From CBDHGY01 sp965263325 (lineage in GTDB: Bacteria; Pseudomonadota; Alphaproteobacteria; Caulobacterales; Hyphomonadaceae): a stretch of DNA of 64,000 nucleotides. Location: the NCBI GenBank assembly GCA_965263325.1, contig CBDHGY010000002.1, forward strand, positions 2,976,001 through 3,040,000. The letters run 5' to 3'. Position numbers and translations under genes: made by a program. The notes under the pieces were generated by a model that made no database searches, was not told where the DNA came from, and saw only the letters and a list, made by a program, of their open reading frames with translations. Positions 39,888-49,341 of the stretch are shown in pieces; position 1 is the stretch's first letter, and every line of letters starts with the position of its first letter.

Positions 39888-40577
39888 GTGGCCGCCTTAC
39901 GCAACTCTATTCGCCGCGCGCATAAATTTCTCGCGCTTATCATCGGCGTTCAGTTTCTTTTTTGGACGCTGAGCGGCCTGTTTTTTACGATTCATCCGAT
40001 AGATGAAATTCGAGGGGAGCATTTGCGCCATGAAGTGCTGCAGAGCACCGTGGGCTTTGATAGGGCGTTAGTAGCTCCCAACACTCTCGTCAGTAACGCA
40101 GAGCAGGTGTTGCTGTTACCCGGTCTTTCGGGGCCCTGGTACGAAGTGAAAACGAAAGTTGGCTACGCGGTATATGATGCAAGGAACGGCTCGCGACTTA
40201 CGCCTTGGAACGAGGAAGAGGCAACAACACTTGCCACCGCCTATTGGAAAGGTGACGGCCAAATATCGAGTGTTAAGCTGGAGAACGATCCTCCGCGCGA
40301 GGCTGCGTCTTCATCTCCGCTCTGGCGCGTTCAGTTTGAAGGCGCAGACTCAGCGACGTTTTGGGTCTATTCAGACCGTGCGGGCTTGCGAGCAGTTCGC
40401 ACGACCAATTGGCGCATCTTCGATATCCTCTGGCGGGTTCATATCATGGATTTCACCGGAGAAGATAAAATTCATAGCTGGTGGTTACGCCTTGCAGCAT
40501 TTTTAGGGTTAACTGTTGTGTTGTTCGGAATCGCTTTGTTGGTGGACCGAGCGATACGCGGGCGATTGCTCAATTAG
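39888..40577 (+). CDS. PepSY-type inner-membrane protein (229 aa)
   Basis: An N-terminal helix with RRAHKFLALIIGVQFLFWTLSGLFF and a C-terminal helix (WWLRLAAFLGLTVVLFGIALLV) flank a periplasmic region of about 150 residues with PepSY-like character. The ending WRVHIMDFTGEDKIHSWW is typical of short PepSY-TM proteins associated with iron or respiratory functions. The GTG start is supported by alignment of the first helix with family members. The ribosome-binding site overlaps the upstream terminator arm. Function is not established. Confidence 0.72.
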   Translation: MAALRNSIRRAHKFLALIIGVQFLFWTLSGLFFTIHPIDEIRGEHLRHEVLQSTVGFDRALVAPNTLVSNAEQVLLLPGLSGPWYEVKTKVGYAVYDARNGSRLTPWNEEEATTLATAYWKGDGQISSVKLENDPPREAASSSPLWRVQFEGADSATFWVYSDRAGLRAVRTTNWRIFDILWRVHIMDFTGEDKIHSWWLRLAAFLGLTVVLFGIALLVDRAIRGRLLN

Positions 40578-40698
40578 CCAGCGATCACGCGTGTTTTATG
40601 CATCGTCATGCGATCGCCTCTTGCAGAACGCATTCGCGCCTGTTTGACTGTTATGATACACTTTCACAAACAACAATAAGTCGAGGAGTCCGCATCTC

Positions 40699-42573
40699 AT
40701 GACAATCCGATCAGCGCTCGCAGCCACCGCCCTTGCTCTGGTTTCAGCTGTTCCGATTGCCCATGCTGCGCCGCCCGAAAACACTTATAACGTGTCTGAG
40801 GCTGCAATGACCCTCGCCGTGCGCGGGGAAGATGGTGCGCCTGTCGGCATTGACGCCTATGAGACACCGCACGATGCGTTGAAAGCGGGCGATACCGCTG
40901 CGTTCCTGGCAGCGCTTCGCGACAATTCGGCTTCAAATTCGAGGAACGCCTGGCCAAATCTCCTGCTCGCCATTGATGCGGCGGCCGGGAGCGATTTTGA
41001 CGAAGCTGATACGCTGCTCGGTGAAATTGATGATTTTGCCTCTGGTGCACCGCTCGCGCCGTTCATTGGGGCATGGGTTTCAGCGCTCAGCGGCGATGAA
41101 GATGCTGCTGTCAGCGATGTCCGAGAGGCGGGTAGGGTTCTTCCGGGAATGGTTGCCGATCTTTCGCTGGCATCCATGCTTGAAGCCTTCGGCAGGGAAG
41201 ACGAGGCCCTTGCCGTTTACGCTTCGATGATCCCGAACGAAATCGTAGCGCCGGAACATTCCTTTGATGTGAAGGGTCTCGTCTGGACAGACGTCAAAAC
41301 CGTTATTCAGCGCAAGACGTTATTACTCCGCCGGTTGGGACGTATCGAAGAGGCGCAAGCGACGTATCAATTGCTGGCAGATGCTGAGCCAGAGCGCGCT
41401 GCGTCTTATGCTTCCATCATTGCCTCACTCGAAGATCCTGACCAATACGATGATGAGCCGCTCACACTTCGCCGCGCCTTTGCGCGTTCTTTGCTAGACC
41501 TCAACAGCGCATTGTATGTGCAGAAACTTATTCGCGCTGCGATGATCGGCGCGGACCGCGACTTTGGATATGACGAAACGCAGGCGTCCCTCGATCAGAT
41601 GGCACTTGTGCTTGATCCGAGCGACGAGGATGTCCGCGAGAATGTCATCAACGGACTATATAGCGAAGCGCTTTATGAAGGGGCTGCGCATGTCGCACTT
41701 GCTGCTCCAGAGCAGACCGCTGCGATAAAGGCGGCAGCTGCGCAAACACTGATCAAAGGCGGGGACGACGACACCGCGCGGGCAGCCCTGGCTGAAGCGC
41801 TAGAGATTGTGGAGGACAAACATCGTCTTCCTTTGATCGGCCAACTCGTTGGCATTTACGCACAACTCGGTGATGAAGAGATTGCACTCTCTCTCGCGGA
41901 TGAGGCGCTGGTTTTGTCAGACAATGATGGAAAGCGTGCATCATCCCATGCGATCAAAGCAGGGGCGCTTGAGCATTTCAGCAGGTATGACGAAGCGCTT
42001 GCCGAAGCAGAAAAAGCGCTCGCGCTCGACGATACGCATGGCCGCCGGATGGCTGTGGCGAATTTGCTCGGCGATGTCGGCCGCGCAGAAGATGGCCGCA
42101 AGATGATGCAGCGCGAACTTATTCAGCGTCCGAACGATCCGTACATGTTGAACACGCTCGGCTACTTCCTGATCACCAAGACGGAACGGTACGAAGAAGG
42201 TTACAAGGCGCTTGCGCGGGCGGCTGCTTTGACAGAGCGCAATGCCTATATCGACGATAGTCTCGGCTGGGCAAAATACAAGCTCGGCGATTTCGAGGGC
42301 GCTCGCCGCTTGATTGAGCAGTCTCGGGATGTGCTCGATCCACATATTCACTGGGAAATTGAAGATCATTTAGGCGATATTTACTGGCGTCTGGGTAAAA
42401 AGGATGAAGCACGAGAGGCTTGGGAAAACTCCCTGAATGAGCACCCACCTCGCAGGGTTGAGAAAACCCTCCGGGAAAAGCTCAAAAATGGCCTCACCAC
42501 GCCTGCGCCTGAAAAACGCGAGCTACCGGATGTTGATCTCGAAACACCCCAACAAGGTGAACGAGATATATAG
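40699..42573 (+). CDS. Exported TPR-repeat protein (624 aa)
   Basis: A Sec signal peptide (ending AHAAPP) is followed by helical tetratricopeptide repeats across nearly the whole length. They are best conserved near the C-terminus (YMLNTLGYFLI, IDDSLGWAKYKLGDF, IEDHLGDIYWRLGKKDEA). It is probably a periplasmic scaffold. The C-terminal repeat block is clearly related to that of the next gene, so the two are probably tandem paralogues, this one more diverged. A hairpin separates them. Confidence 0.8.
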   Translation: MTIRSALAATALALVSAVPIAHAAPPENTYNVSEAAMTLAVRGEDGAPVGIDAYETPHDALKAGDTAAFLAALRDNSASNSRNAWPNLLLAIDAAAGSDFDEADTLLGEIDDFASGAPLAPFIGAWVSALSGDEDAAVSDVREAGRVLPGMVADLSLASMLEAFGREDEALAVYASMIPNEIVAPEHSFDVKGLVWTDVKTVIQRKTLLLRRLGRIEEAQATYQLLADAEPERAASYASIIASLEDPDQYDDEPLTLRRAFARSLLDLNSALYVQKLIRAAMIGADRDFGYDETQASLDQMALVLDPSDEDVRENVINGLYSEALYEGAAHVALAAPEQTAAIKAAAAQTLIKGGDDDTARAALAEALEIVEDKHRLPLIGQLVGIYAQLGDEEIALSLADEALVLSDNDGKRASSHAIKAGALEHFSRYDEALAEAEKALALDDTHGRRMAVANLLGDVGRAEDGRKMMQRELIQRPNDPYMLNTLGYFLITKTERYEEGYKALARAAALTERNAYIDDSLGWAKYKLGDFEGARRLIEQSRDVLDPHIHWEIEDHLGDIYWRLGKKDEAREAWENSLNEHPPRRVEKTLREKLKNGLTTPAPEKRELPDVDLETPQQGERDI

Positions 42574-42574
42574 T

Positions 42575-42600
42575 AAGACGGGAAGGAATCCCGTCTTTGC
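42575..42600 (+). terminator. Hairpin between the TPR genes
   Basis: AAGACGGGA (42575-42583) and TCCCGTCTT (42589-42597) form a perfect nine-pair stem with a 5-nt loop right after the stop codon. Only a short T-run follows, so termination is probably partial. Confidence 0.6.
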
Positions 42601-42660
42601 AAATAAAGAGGTGCTCATAATTTATGTGTGCGCCCGTGAGTAAAAGGGAGAACGGCGCGT

Positions 42661-44403
42661 ATGAAAGCCGTAAATTGGGTGTTTGCCGTTTTTGCTCTTT
42701 GTGCAACGGCCTGTTCAACGTCTTCTTCAGTGCAGGGCGCGGATACGACATATCGCTGGACGCCCCATTCTGACCCAAACGCTGCGCGCGCATATTCGTC
42801 GTTCTTAATTGGCCGCTACGCTGCGCTTACCAACGACCCGCGTGAAGCTGCTCGCAGATACGCAGAAGCTGTTGCCCGGGAGCCGGGCGATGCAGATCTG
42901 GTGGAGCGTGCGGTGTTTGCCGCGCTTTTGTCAGGTGAGATGGAAGCTGCGGCAGATATTGCGCGCGCATCCGGTAAGGATGTGATTTCAAGAGCAGCTC
43001 TTCCGCGCCTCGCACTGGCGGTCGAGGCGCTGGCCGAAGATGATGGCAAAAAAGCTCGAAAGATACTCGCAAAGGGCGACTACACGCTCTTCAACGATCT
43101 AGTAAACCGAGGACTTCTGGCCTGGTCGATTTATGCCGAGCGCGGACCTGATGCGGCTTTGAAGATCATCGCGCCGCCGGACGAAGCAGTTGGTCTCGAG
43201 CGCGGCATTTCAAGTTTCACGCGCGCACTTATTGAGCATGTCAGCGGCGATGATGTTGCTGCTCTCGGTACACTCGAGACGATGTGGGCTGAAGGCGCGC
43301 GGTTTGCGGCTGCCGCTGATCTACAGGCCCGGCTAACGGCGCGCGCGGGACGTTCGGAGGATGCGCTGAAAGTCCTTTCCACGTTTCGTTCGGATATTGG
43401 AGATAATCCCGCGATAGAAGCACTCGAGCGAGAGATCGCTGCCGGCGAAACTCCTGAGCTCGTGCGCCTGACACCTCGCGAAGGTGCGGCGCTTAGTTTG
43501 TACGCGCCAGCGGCGCTACTCGCAGCCCAGACCGAGGGAGATGTGTCAGGCGTATATTTTTCGCTTGCCTTGGCGCTCGACCCTGACCTCCATGTAGCAC
43601 GGACACTTTGGGCAAATGCACTCGATGAAGCTGGCCGGCGAATGGATGCTATCAAAGTGCTAAAACAGGTGCCTGACACATCGCCATTTTATGTGTCAGC
43701 GCGCGGCCAGCTTGCGTGGGCGCTTCGCCGCGAAGGGCGCAATGACGAGGCATTGCAAGTCGCCGATCAAGCTCTGAAGCACCGCCCGCACCGCGACTTG
43801 AAAATTCAGCTTGGCGATCTCTTCCGATCGTTGGATCGGCATGGTGAGGCGGGCCTTCTCTTTGATGAGATCGTTGAGGCGGACAATGCCGCTGGCCGCC
43901 CGATGGATTGGCGGATCCTCTACGCGCGAGGCGCTTCGAGAGAGCGGATGGGTCGCTGGCCAGAGGCAGAGGCGGATTTGCTCGCCGCTCTGGCAATCGA
44001 GCCGAATGATCCCGGCCTCTTGAACTATCTCGGTTATAGCTGGATAGACCGTGGTGTGCGTATGGATGAAGGGTTTGACCTCATCCGCAAAGCCGTCTCG
44101 CTGCAACCGCATTCTGGTGTGATTGTCGATAGTTTAGGCTGGGCGCATTACAAGCGCGGAGAGTATGATGAAGCGGTGCGTTACCTGGAGCGCGCGGTCG
44201 AATTAGAACCCAGCGATCCGGTTCTCAATGATCATCTCGGAGATGCTTACTGGAAAACCGGTCGCAGACTTGAAGCTGGATTTCAATGGAGACGCTCGCT
44301 TAATCTGCAACCAGATGATAGCGCAGCGGAAAAAACGCGGGCAAAGCTAGACAATGGTTTACCAGATGGTTCAAACGCACGTCTTGCGTCAAACCTCCAC
44401 TAA
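42661..44403 (+). CDS. TPR-repeat lipoprotein upstream of ispE (580 aa)
   Basis: Lipoprotein signal (lipobox ATAC, then STSSSVQG) and TPR repeats throughout, with a strongly conserved C-terminal block (LLNYLGYSWIDRG, IVDSLGWAHYKRGEY, LNDHLGDAYWKTGRR). A TPR protein directly upstream of ispE is a common alphaproteobacterial arrangement. It probably sits in the outer membrane facing the periplasm. It lies 12 bp before ispE and is likely co-transcribed. The precise role is unknown. Confidence 0.85.
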   Translation: MKAVNWVFAVFALCATACSTSSSVQGADTTYRWTPHSDPNAARAYSSFLIGRYAALTNDPREAARRYAEAVAREPGDADLVERAVFAALLSGEMEAAADIARASGKDVISRAALPRLALAVEALAEDDGKKARKILAKGDYTLFNDLVNRGLLAWSIYAERGPDAALKIIAPPDEAVGLERGISSFTRALIEHVSGDDVAALGTLETMWAEGARFAAAADLQARLTARAGRSEDALKVLSTFRSDIGDNPAIEALEREIAAGETPELVRLTPREGAALSLYAPAALLAAQTEGDVSGVYFSLALALDPDLHVARTLWANALDEAGRRMDAIKVLKQVPDTSPFYVSARGQLAWALRREGRNDEALQVADQALKHRPHRDLKIQLGDLFRSLDRHGEAGLLFDEIVEADNAAGRPMDWRILYARGASRERMGRWPEAEADLLAALAIEPNDPGLLNYLGYSWIDRGVRMDEGFDLIRKAVSLQPHSGVIVDSLGWAHYKRGEYDEAVRYLERAVELEPSDPVLNDHLGDAYWKTGRRLEAGFQWRRSLNLQPDDSAAEKTRAKLDNGLPDGSNARLASNLH

Positions 44404-44415
44404 TGGGCTTACAAC

Positions 44416-45282
44416 ATGTTGATTGGGTACCCGCCGGCGAAGGTGAACCTGTTTTTGCATGTTGGCCCTCCAAGAAAAGATGGGCGTCATCCACTTGATA
44501 GTTTGGTGATGTTTGCCAGTTCGGCGACTGACCGTCTGATAGTGGAACCCGATGAACGAATAGTCCTGCAAGTTGAGGGGCCTTACGCAGATGATTGCGG
44601 GGATGTGAATGATAACCTCGTTCTGGGCGCCGCTGACTTATTGGCTGAAGCAGGCGATGTATATGACGGCGCTGCAATAACACTTGTGAAAAATTTGCCC
44701 TGCGCTGCAGGTATTGGAGGCGGTTCATCCGACGCAGCCGAAGCGCTGAGGATGCTGTCAGATTTGTGGGGTTTGTCCTGGGACGTGGGGCAATCAGTGG
44801 CGCCCGCGCTCGGCGGCGACGGCATGGCGGCATATCTTGCGCAGACATGTCTTATGCGCGGAGATGGCAGCGATGTTAAAGGCGTTGCTGCGCCGCCTCT
44901 GCCATCACTGCTCATCAATCCAAATGTGCCGTGTCCGACTGGCGGCGTTTACGATCGATTTGATGAAAGCGGCGGCGGGAGGGGATTTACGCATCTCAAG
45001 CTGCCAAGATTTGACAGCGCCCCCAAGTTCATCGATTGGCTTGTCACAAATACTCGAAACGATTTGGAGCCAGCGGCCATTTCTCTTGTGCCTGAAATTT
45101 CGCAAGTACTGAGTATCCTGCGTGAGCTGCCGGGCGCAAAGCTGTCTCGAATGAGCGGTTCCGGTGCGACTTGCTTTGCGCTGTTTTCTTCGATGGAAGA
45201 GGCGCATACGGCTCAGTCGCTTGTAACAGAGGAGCAGCCCGCCTGGTGGGTGAAAGCAACGATGCTCGGAGGTGTGGGGTGA
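44416..45282 (+). CDS. ispE: 4-diphosphocytidyl-2-C-methyl-D-erythritol kinase
   Basis: The fourth step of the MEP isoprenoid pathway: ATP-dependent phosphorylation of CDP-ME in the cytoplasm. GHMP-kinase motifs are present: PPAKVNLFLHVGPPRKDGRH at the N-terminus, the phosphate loop LPCAAGIGGGSSDAAEALR (about 95-113) and the third motif RMSGSGATCFALF near the C-terminus. Its 288 aa is normal. The stop overlaps the next start (GTGA). Confidence 0.93.
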   Translation: MLIGYPPAKVNLFLHVGPPRKDGRHPLDSLVMFASSATDRLIVEPDERIVLQVEGPYADDCGDVNDNLVLGAADLLAEAGDVYDGAAITLVKNLPCAAGIGGGSSDAAEALRMLSDLWGLSWDVGQSVAPALGGDGMAAYLAQTCLMRGDGSDVKGVAAPPLPSLLINPNVPCPTGGVYDRFDESGGGRGFTHLKLPRFDSAPKFIDWLVTNTRNDLEPAAISLVPEISQVLSILRELPGAKLSRMSGSGATCFALFSSMEEAHTAQSLVTEEQPAWWVKATMLGGVG

Positions 45283-46361
45283 GCCCTTATCTTGCGCAAT
45301 TGCTCCAGATCGCCGCGGGCCTCATTGCCGCGCTAATTCTTTGCCGGGCTGTGATCGCTCTGAAAATAAATGACCTTCCAGATGGCAAGCGTAAGGTTCA
45401 GAACGCGCCGGTTCCAAGCTCAGGTGGTCTCGGCATTGCGGGCGCTGGAATGCTCGGATGGGTGGTGGCCCTGAATGGGCTTGGGGTAGAAGACCTGCCC
45501 GCGCAAACTTACGTCCTTGTGCTGACGATCCTGGCTGGGCTTCTTGTTGGCCTGATAGACGATATGGGGTTCATTGGAACCAAGACGAAGCTCGCGGTTT
45601 TATGGGCCATCGTCATTGCTTCCGCGACGCAGATCTACGTTACCCGCCCGTATTGGATTGCCGAACTCGGCGCGCCGCCTTTGCTCGATTCAATGCCGCC
45701 GATCGAAGACAATATGAGCGTGTATAGAATTGCTCTGATTATGGGCTCAGCGTTCTGGCTGTTTGTTGTTATGAACGCTGTGAACTTCATGGACGGATCC
45801 AATGGATTGATGGCCGGATCTGTCGCGATCATGATGATCGGCGTAATTATGGTTGAGCTGATATTTGTGGGATATTCAGGGCTTGCTCAGATGCCCTTCC
45901 TCGCGATCAATGCAGCTATAATAGGGTTCTTGTTTTGGAATATGCGGGGAAAACTTTATGCGGGAGATGCAGGTTCACTTTTTTTAGGCGGCCTGTTTGC
46001 GGCAAGCGGGTTAATTCTGGTTCGAAACGGTGACGTATCTGTCTTTACGCCCGCCACGTTTGCGCTTCCCGTCCTGACAGATGTGATTCTCACTGTGATC
46101 TGGCGGGCGCGGCGGGGACAAAACATTTTGCAGGCCCACCGCGATCATGCGTATCAGTTATTTATTCGCGCAGGCTGGTCACATTGGAAAGTCGCGCTGC
46201 TCTGGTGGGCGGGGTCGCTGTCCTGCGTATGCGCTGGAGTTTTTGCGTTCATGATGCGTGGACCTTTTCCGGCGATTACCTTTGCCGCGGGAACGGTCCT
46301 CGGCATCTTAGCCTGGACATGGCAGAGACGGATGTACGGGCCGCGAGTCGGCGCGGTTTAA
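45279..46361 (+). CDS. WecA/MraY-family glycosyl-phosphotransferase (360 aa)
   Basis: A polytopic membrane enzyme that transfers a sugar-1-phosphate from a UDP-sugar to undecaprenyl phosphate, starting a surface polysaccharide. Motifs: GKRKVQNAPVPSSGGLGI, LIDDMGFI (Asp pair), NAVNFMDGSNGLMAG and KLYAGDAGSLFLGG, followed by an HRDHAYQ segment (catalytic HxH-like region, HRDH). The GTG at 45279 with GGAGG upstream is the true start; the upstream open frame lies inside ispE. It converges with the CDGSH gene, overlapping by 4 bp. Confidence 0.85.
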   Translation: MSPYLAQLLQIAAGLIAALILCRAVIALKINDLPDGKRKVQNAPVPSSGGLGIAGAGMLGWVVALNGLGVEDLPAQTYVLVLTILAGLLVGLIDDMGFIGTKTKLAVLWAIVIASATQIYVTRPYWIAELGAPPLLDSMPPIEDNMSVYRIALIMGSAFWLFVVMNAVNFMDGSNGLMAGSVAIMMIGVIMVELIFVGYSGLAQMPFLAINAAIIGFLFWNMRGKLYAGDAGSLFLGGLFAASGLILVRNGDVSVFTPATFALPVLTDVILTVIWRARRGQNILQAHRDHAYQLFIRAGWSHWKVALLWWAGSLSCVCAGVFAFMMRGPFPAITFAAGTVLGILAWTWQRRMYGPRVGAV

Positions 46362-46603
46362 CCTTCGAGCTTTGTGTGCGCGCCATCGCAGAGCGGCGAT
46401 TTGCCGGTGCGTTTGCACGTGCAGAAAAACACTTTGCCGGTCTTTGGTGCCTCCCAGCCCTCAGGAATGAAATCAGTGTCGGAGTGAGAGCCGTCACAAA
46501 AGGGCTGGTTCTTGGATTTGCCGCAAGCGCACCACCAATACATCTTGCCTTCTTCAACCTCGACAGCAATCGGTTCCCGTCCGCCTATGTCAGGTTCGCT
46601 CAT
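46358..46603 (-). CDS. CDGSH iron-sulfur protein, double-motif type (81 aa)
   Basis: Two CDGSH-type cluster-binding motifs: WWCACGKSKNQPFCDGSH and FFCTCKRTGKSPLCDGAH. Each would bind a labile [2Fe-2S] with three Cys and one His. The family is linked to redox or iron sensing. The start at 46603 follows a reasonable leader. It stands alone on the minus strand. Confidence 0.9.
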   Translation of the reverse strand: MSEPDIGGREPIAVEVEEGKMYWWCACGKSKNQPFCDGSHSDTDFIPEGWEAPKTGKVFFCTCKRTGKSPLCDGAHTKLEG

Positions 46604-46748
46604 GATCCCAAATCCCCAATTAGCTTACCAAAGTTATAGCGAGCAATTTATACGAAATCGACCCAAAATTAACTGAAATTGTTACAAACATTGTATCGGT
46701 CTCTTTGCGGGTCGCTGCTAAAAATCAGCGTAGAAATTGGGGGTTTCC

Positions 46749-48410
46749 ATGAAGCTTGATTTTTCGTCTGGAATAGCCTGTTCGGCTCTTGCCATCATGC
46801 TTGTGTCGTGCGGAAACTCATCAGCGCAAGAGTCCGTCGATGAGGTTCCTACCAAAGCGCCGAAGGAGAATCCTGTCCAGCAGGAGCCGCAACCGAGTTT
46901 CTCGACACCGCCAGCTGCCAATGACTCCAAGGAATCGACCCGGGCAAAAGTAGATGCGGCTATGTCGGAACGCGAGCAAGTCCTGAAAGAAAATCGCCGA
47001 ATCCAACATCTCCGTGTCGTTCATAATAATCCAGAGCAGGCATTAAAGACAGCTGTTCAACGACTCTATCGCTACAGTTCTTCCGGAACAGTCACCAAAG
47101 AGGACTTTGATCGCGAAGAGCGAAAAAAAATAGCGCGCACGAGGGCGCAAACGCTGTCACAGTTCCTGACTCATGATTTGAACGGTGACCTCGAAGTCAC
47201 GCGGCTTGAAGTCGAAGAAAGTATGCGCGGTCAGCAAAGTGGGAAACGCGCAACATTGGAAGTCGCATTCCTGAATAATGATGAAGACGGAGATGAAGCG
47301 TTATCGATCAATGAACTTTTGACAATTGCTAACACGCCGCGAAACGCACGTTCTCCCCGTCTTTCCGAGTATGAGCAACTGTCTATTTATGATCTAAATG
47401 ATGATGGCACGATCAATCCGCAGGAAGTTGCAGATGCAATTGATGCTATCGTGGCTCAACCAATGCCGGAATCGAAAAGACACAACGCACCGCGGAGTAA
47501 TCAGGCTCAGAGCACTTGTGCGCTTCCTGCAGCAAGTAAGAACGCGCAAGTTGTCGTCATTTCTGGCAACTCTGGTGCTGGTCTATCGACGGTCGCCGTT
47601 AATGGACCAAGCATAGTAACAACAGTTGCAAACATAGAAATAGAGGCAGGAGACGGGCCGCTATATATTTTCGCCAATGCGCAACAGTCTACGATCTGGA
47701 ATCTGAGCGGCGCGACCGATAGGGTCGAGAAATTCGTTGTCCAACCCCGTAAATATAAAGAAACCAACGGCGCGGGTGTTATTGGTCTTTCCAAAAAAAC
47801 AGTCTCTTTCATTGAGCCAAGATCATGCGGCACTCCTGCCAGCAGTACAAAAGATGGAAAAGCCGCAGTTCTGCGAGGCCTTGTAAATAAAGCGCTTGGC
47901 AAGGAGGTGGACACGCTCATCGCATATAAGAAGTTGGGAGATGTGGCGGTTCCGGCGGGAACGTTAGGAACAAAGTCTAAAACAGATATAGAGGGTCCGA
48001 TGATTTCGACGCCGTCAGGTGACATTTATATAAAGGATGGCAAGCCGGTTCCTGTCGAACAAGATGGGCTAACGTTTTCTAGCCTCGCGTTTGTGACGAA
48101 CTATCCAGGCGGCATAATCGAGCTTGACGCAGAGGATGTTGTCTCGCCGGGTTCCGCGGAAAACTACGAGATTCTCCCTGTACAAGCGGGCATTGCACAA
48201 CTGACGGAAAGCGGTCACCTGACGAAGACGCCAGACGGATACTACATGATCGAAAAGACGTTTGAACACTTTCCAGCCGGTTTGGCAGGCGCTCACAGTA
48301 CCAAGTTTATACTAAAAAAGGGCGTTGAAATGCCATCAGGCGGGGTTGGCCATTCTTCGGTTCTTTCAGAAGAAACTGGAGAATGCTTAACGGGTTCACG
48401 GTGCCGGTAA
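46749..48410 (+). CDS. EF-hand lipoprotein (553 aa)
   Basis: The ATG at 46749 is preferred to the TTG at 46737 because it gives a clean lipoprotein signal (lipobox MLVSC). A Pro/Glu/Gln-rich linker leads to three canonical EF-hand loops: DLNGDLEVTRLE (about 143-154), DEDGDEALSINE (178-189) and DLNDDGTINPQE (215-226), each with Asp/Asn at 1, 3 and 5 and Glu at 12. The C-terminal ~300 residues are beta-rich and of unknown fold. It is probably a calcium-binding envelope protein. There is no operon partner. Confidence 0.78.
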   Translation: MKLDFSSGIACSALAIMLVSCGNSSAQESVDEVPTKAPKENPVQQEPQPSFSTPPAANDSKESTRAKVDAAMSEREQVLKENRRIQHLRVVHNNPEQALKTAVQRLYRYSSSGTVTKEDFDREERKKIARTRAQTLSQFLTHDLNGDLEVTRLEVEESMRGQQSGKRATLEVAFLNNDEDGDEALSINELLTIANTPRNARSPRLSEYEQLSIYDLNDDGTINPQEVADAIDAIVAQPMPESKRHNAPRSNQAQSTCALPAASKNAQVVVISGNSGAGLSTVAVNGPSIVTTVANIEIEAGDGPLYIFANAQQSTIWNLSGATDRVEKFVVQPRKYKETNGAGVIGLSKKTVSFIEPRSCGTPASSTKDGKAAVLRGLVNKALGKEVDTLIAYKKLGDVAVPAGTLGTKSKTDIEGPMISTPSGDIYIKDGKPVPVEQDGLTFSSLAFVTNYPGGIIELDAEDVVSPGSAENYEILPVQAGIAQLTESGHLTKTPDGYYMIEKTFEHFPAGLAGAHSTKFILKKGVEMPSGGVGHSSVLSEETGECLTGSRCR

Positions 48411-48442
48411 GCTTGTTAATCTGATTTCTTCACCAAAAGGGG

Positions 48443-48805
48443 CTAGATTTCCTCGAGCTCTGAGATCGTTCTTTCCGTGGCCTCGCCATCGCCGGTATTG
48501 ATCACACTCGATGGCTCGACAAGTAATACGTGGCATTCCTCATCTGCGCCGGGGCGGTGCTCGGTGCCGCGGGGGACGATGATGAATTCTCCTTGATTGA
48601 CAAACTCCGTTCGGTCGCGGAATGCCATGCGAAGCTGACCTTTAATGACGAGGAACATCTCGTCTTCGTCGGCGTGCGAATGCCAGTCAAAATCACCTTG
48701 AATTTTCACAATGCGAATATCCGTGCCGTTGACCCGGCCAATCAGCTTCGGTGACCAATGGTCCGTAAACTTTGATAGTTTGTCGGAGATATTGATCGGT
48801 GTCAT
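48443..48805 (-). CDS. Cupin-domain protein (120 aa)
   Basis: A single small cupin. Motif 1 is GDFDWHSHADEDEMFLVIKG (two His and Glu metal ligands) and motif 2 is FIIVPRGTEHRPGADEEC. Members of this size are often isomerases, dioxygenase-like or regulatory proteins. It is the last gene of the glyQ operon and overlaps the DUF2314 gene by 4 bp. No pathway is evident. Confidence 0.82.
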   Translation of the reverse strand: MTPINISDKLSKFTDHWSPKLIGRVNGTDIRIVKIQGDFDWHSHADEDEMFLVIKGQLRMAFRDRTEFVNQGEFIIVPRGTEHRPGADEECHVLLVEPSSVINTGDGEATERTISELEEI

Positions 48806-49341
48806 GGAATAGGGTTGTCGTGATAGTCGGCCAAAATTGCTTTTGCCTGCTGCGGATCGTCTACTTGCATGAACGAGATGATCACGCGCGTTGTAAAATC
48901 ACCCCGGAGTTTCTCCCCATCCTGATACCTCCAATCAGTCACCATGCTTGGATCGAGCTGGTAAACCTCACCGGCCTTGTAGCTGCTGCCTTCTGCATAC
49001 GGATTATGCGTGAGGACCCCAGAGACTTTGTTATCCTCCGTCATTTCGATGAAAACGTGCCACATATGCTCTAATTCGTCGGGAGCTGTTTCAGTCAATA
49101 TCTTCAGCATGAATGTTTCACGCGGATGCTCGCCGCTATCTAATGCGTCAAAAAAGACATCGATGCTCTCGATTGCCTGGTCGATGGCTGCATTCATTGC
49201 GGCGTTTTCGTCAGATACGCCCATCACGTCAGAATCTTCAGACCTTTCAACGAACTCGCCATGTTCCTGTGCGAAGGATGGTATCGGCACCGCTGTCCAT
49301 GAGAGACAACCGAGACCCAAGGCAAATAGAATTTGTTTCAT
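48802..49341 (-). CDS. DUF2314-domain exported protein (179 aa)
   Basis: A signal peptide (ending SFAQ) and a domain of the YegJ/DUF2314 type: NAAIDQAIESIDVFFDAL, a conserved segment with ELEHMWHVFIEM, and GDFTTRVIISFM. The family has no established function. It is coupled to glyQ (1-bp overlap of start and stop) and to the cupin gene. Confidence 0.72.
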   Translation of the reverse strand: MKQILFALGLGCLSWTAVPIPSFAQEHGEFVERSEDSDVMGVSDENAAMNAAIDQAIESIDVFFDALDSGEHPRETFMLKILTETAPDELEHMWHVFIEMTEDNKVSGVLTHNPYAEGSSYKAGEVYQLDPSMVTDWRYQDGEKLRGDFTTRVIISFMQVDDPQQAKAILADYHDNPIP

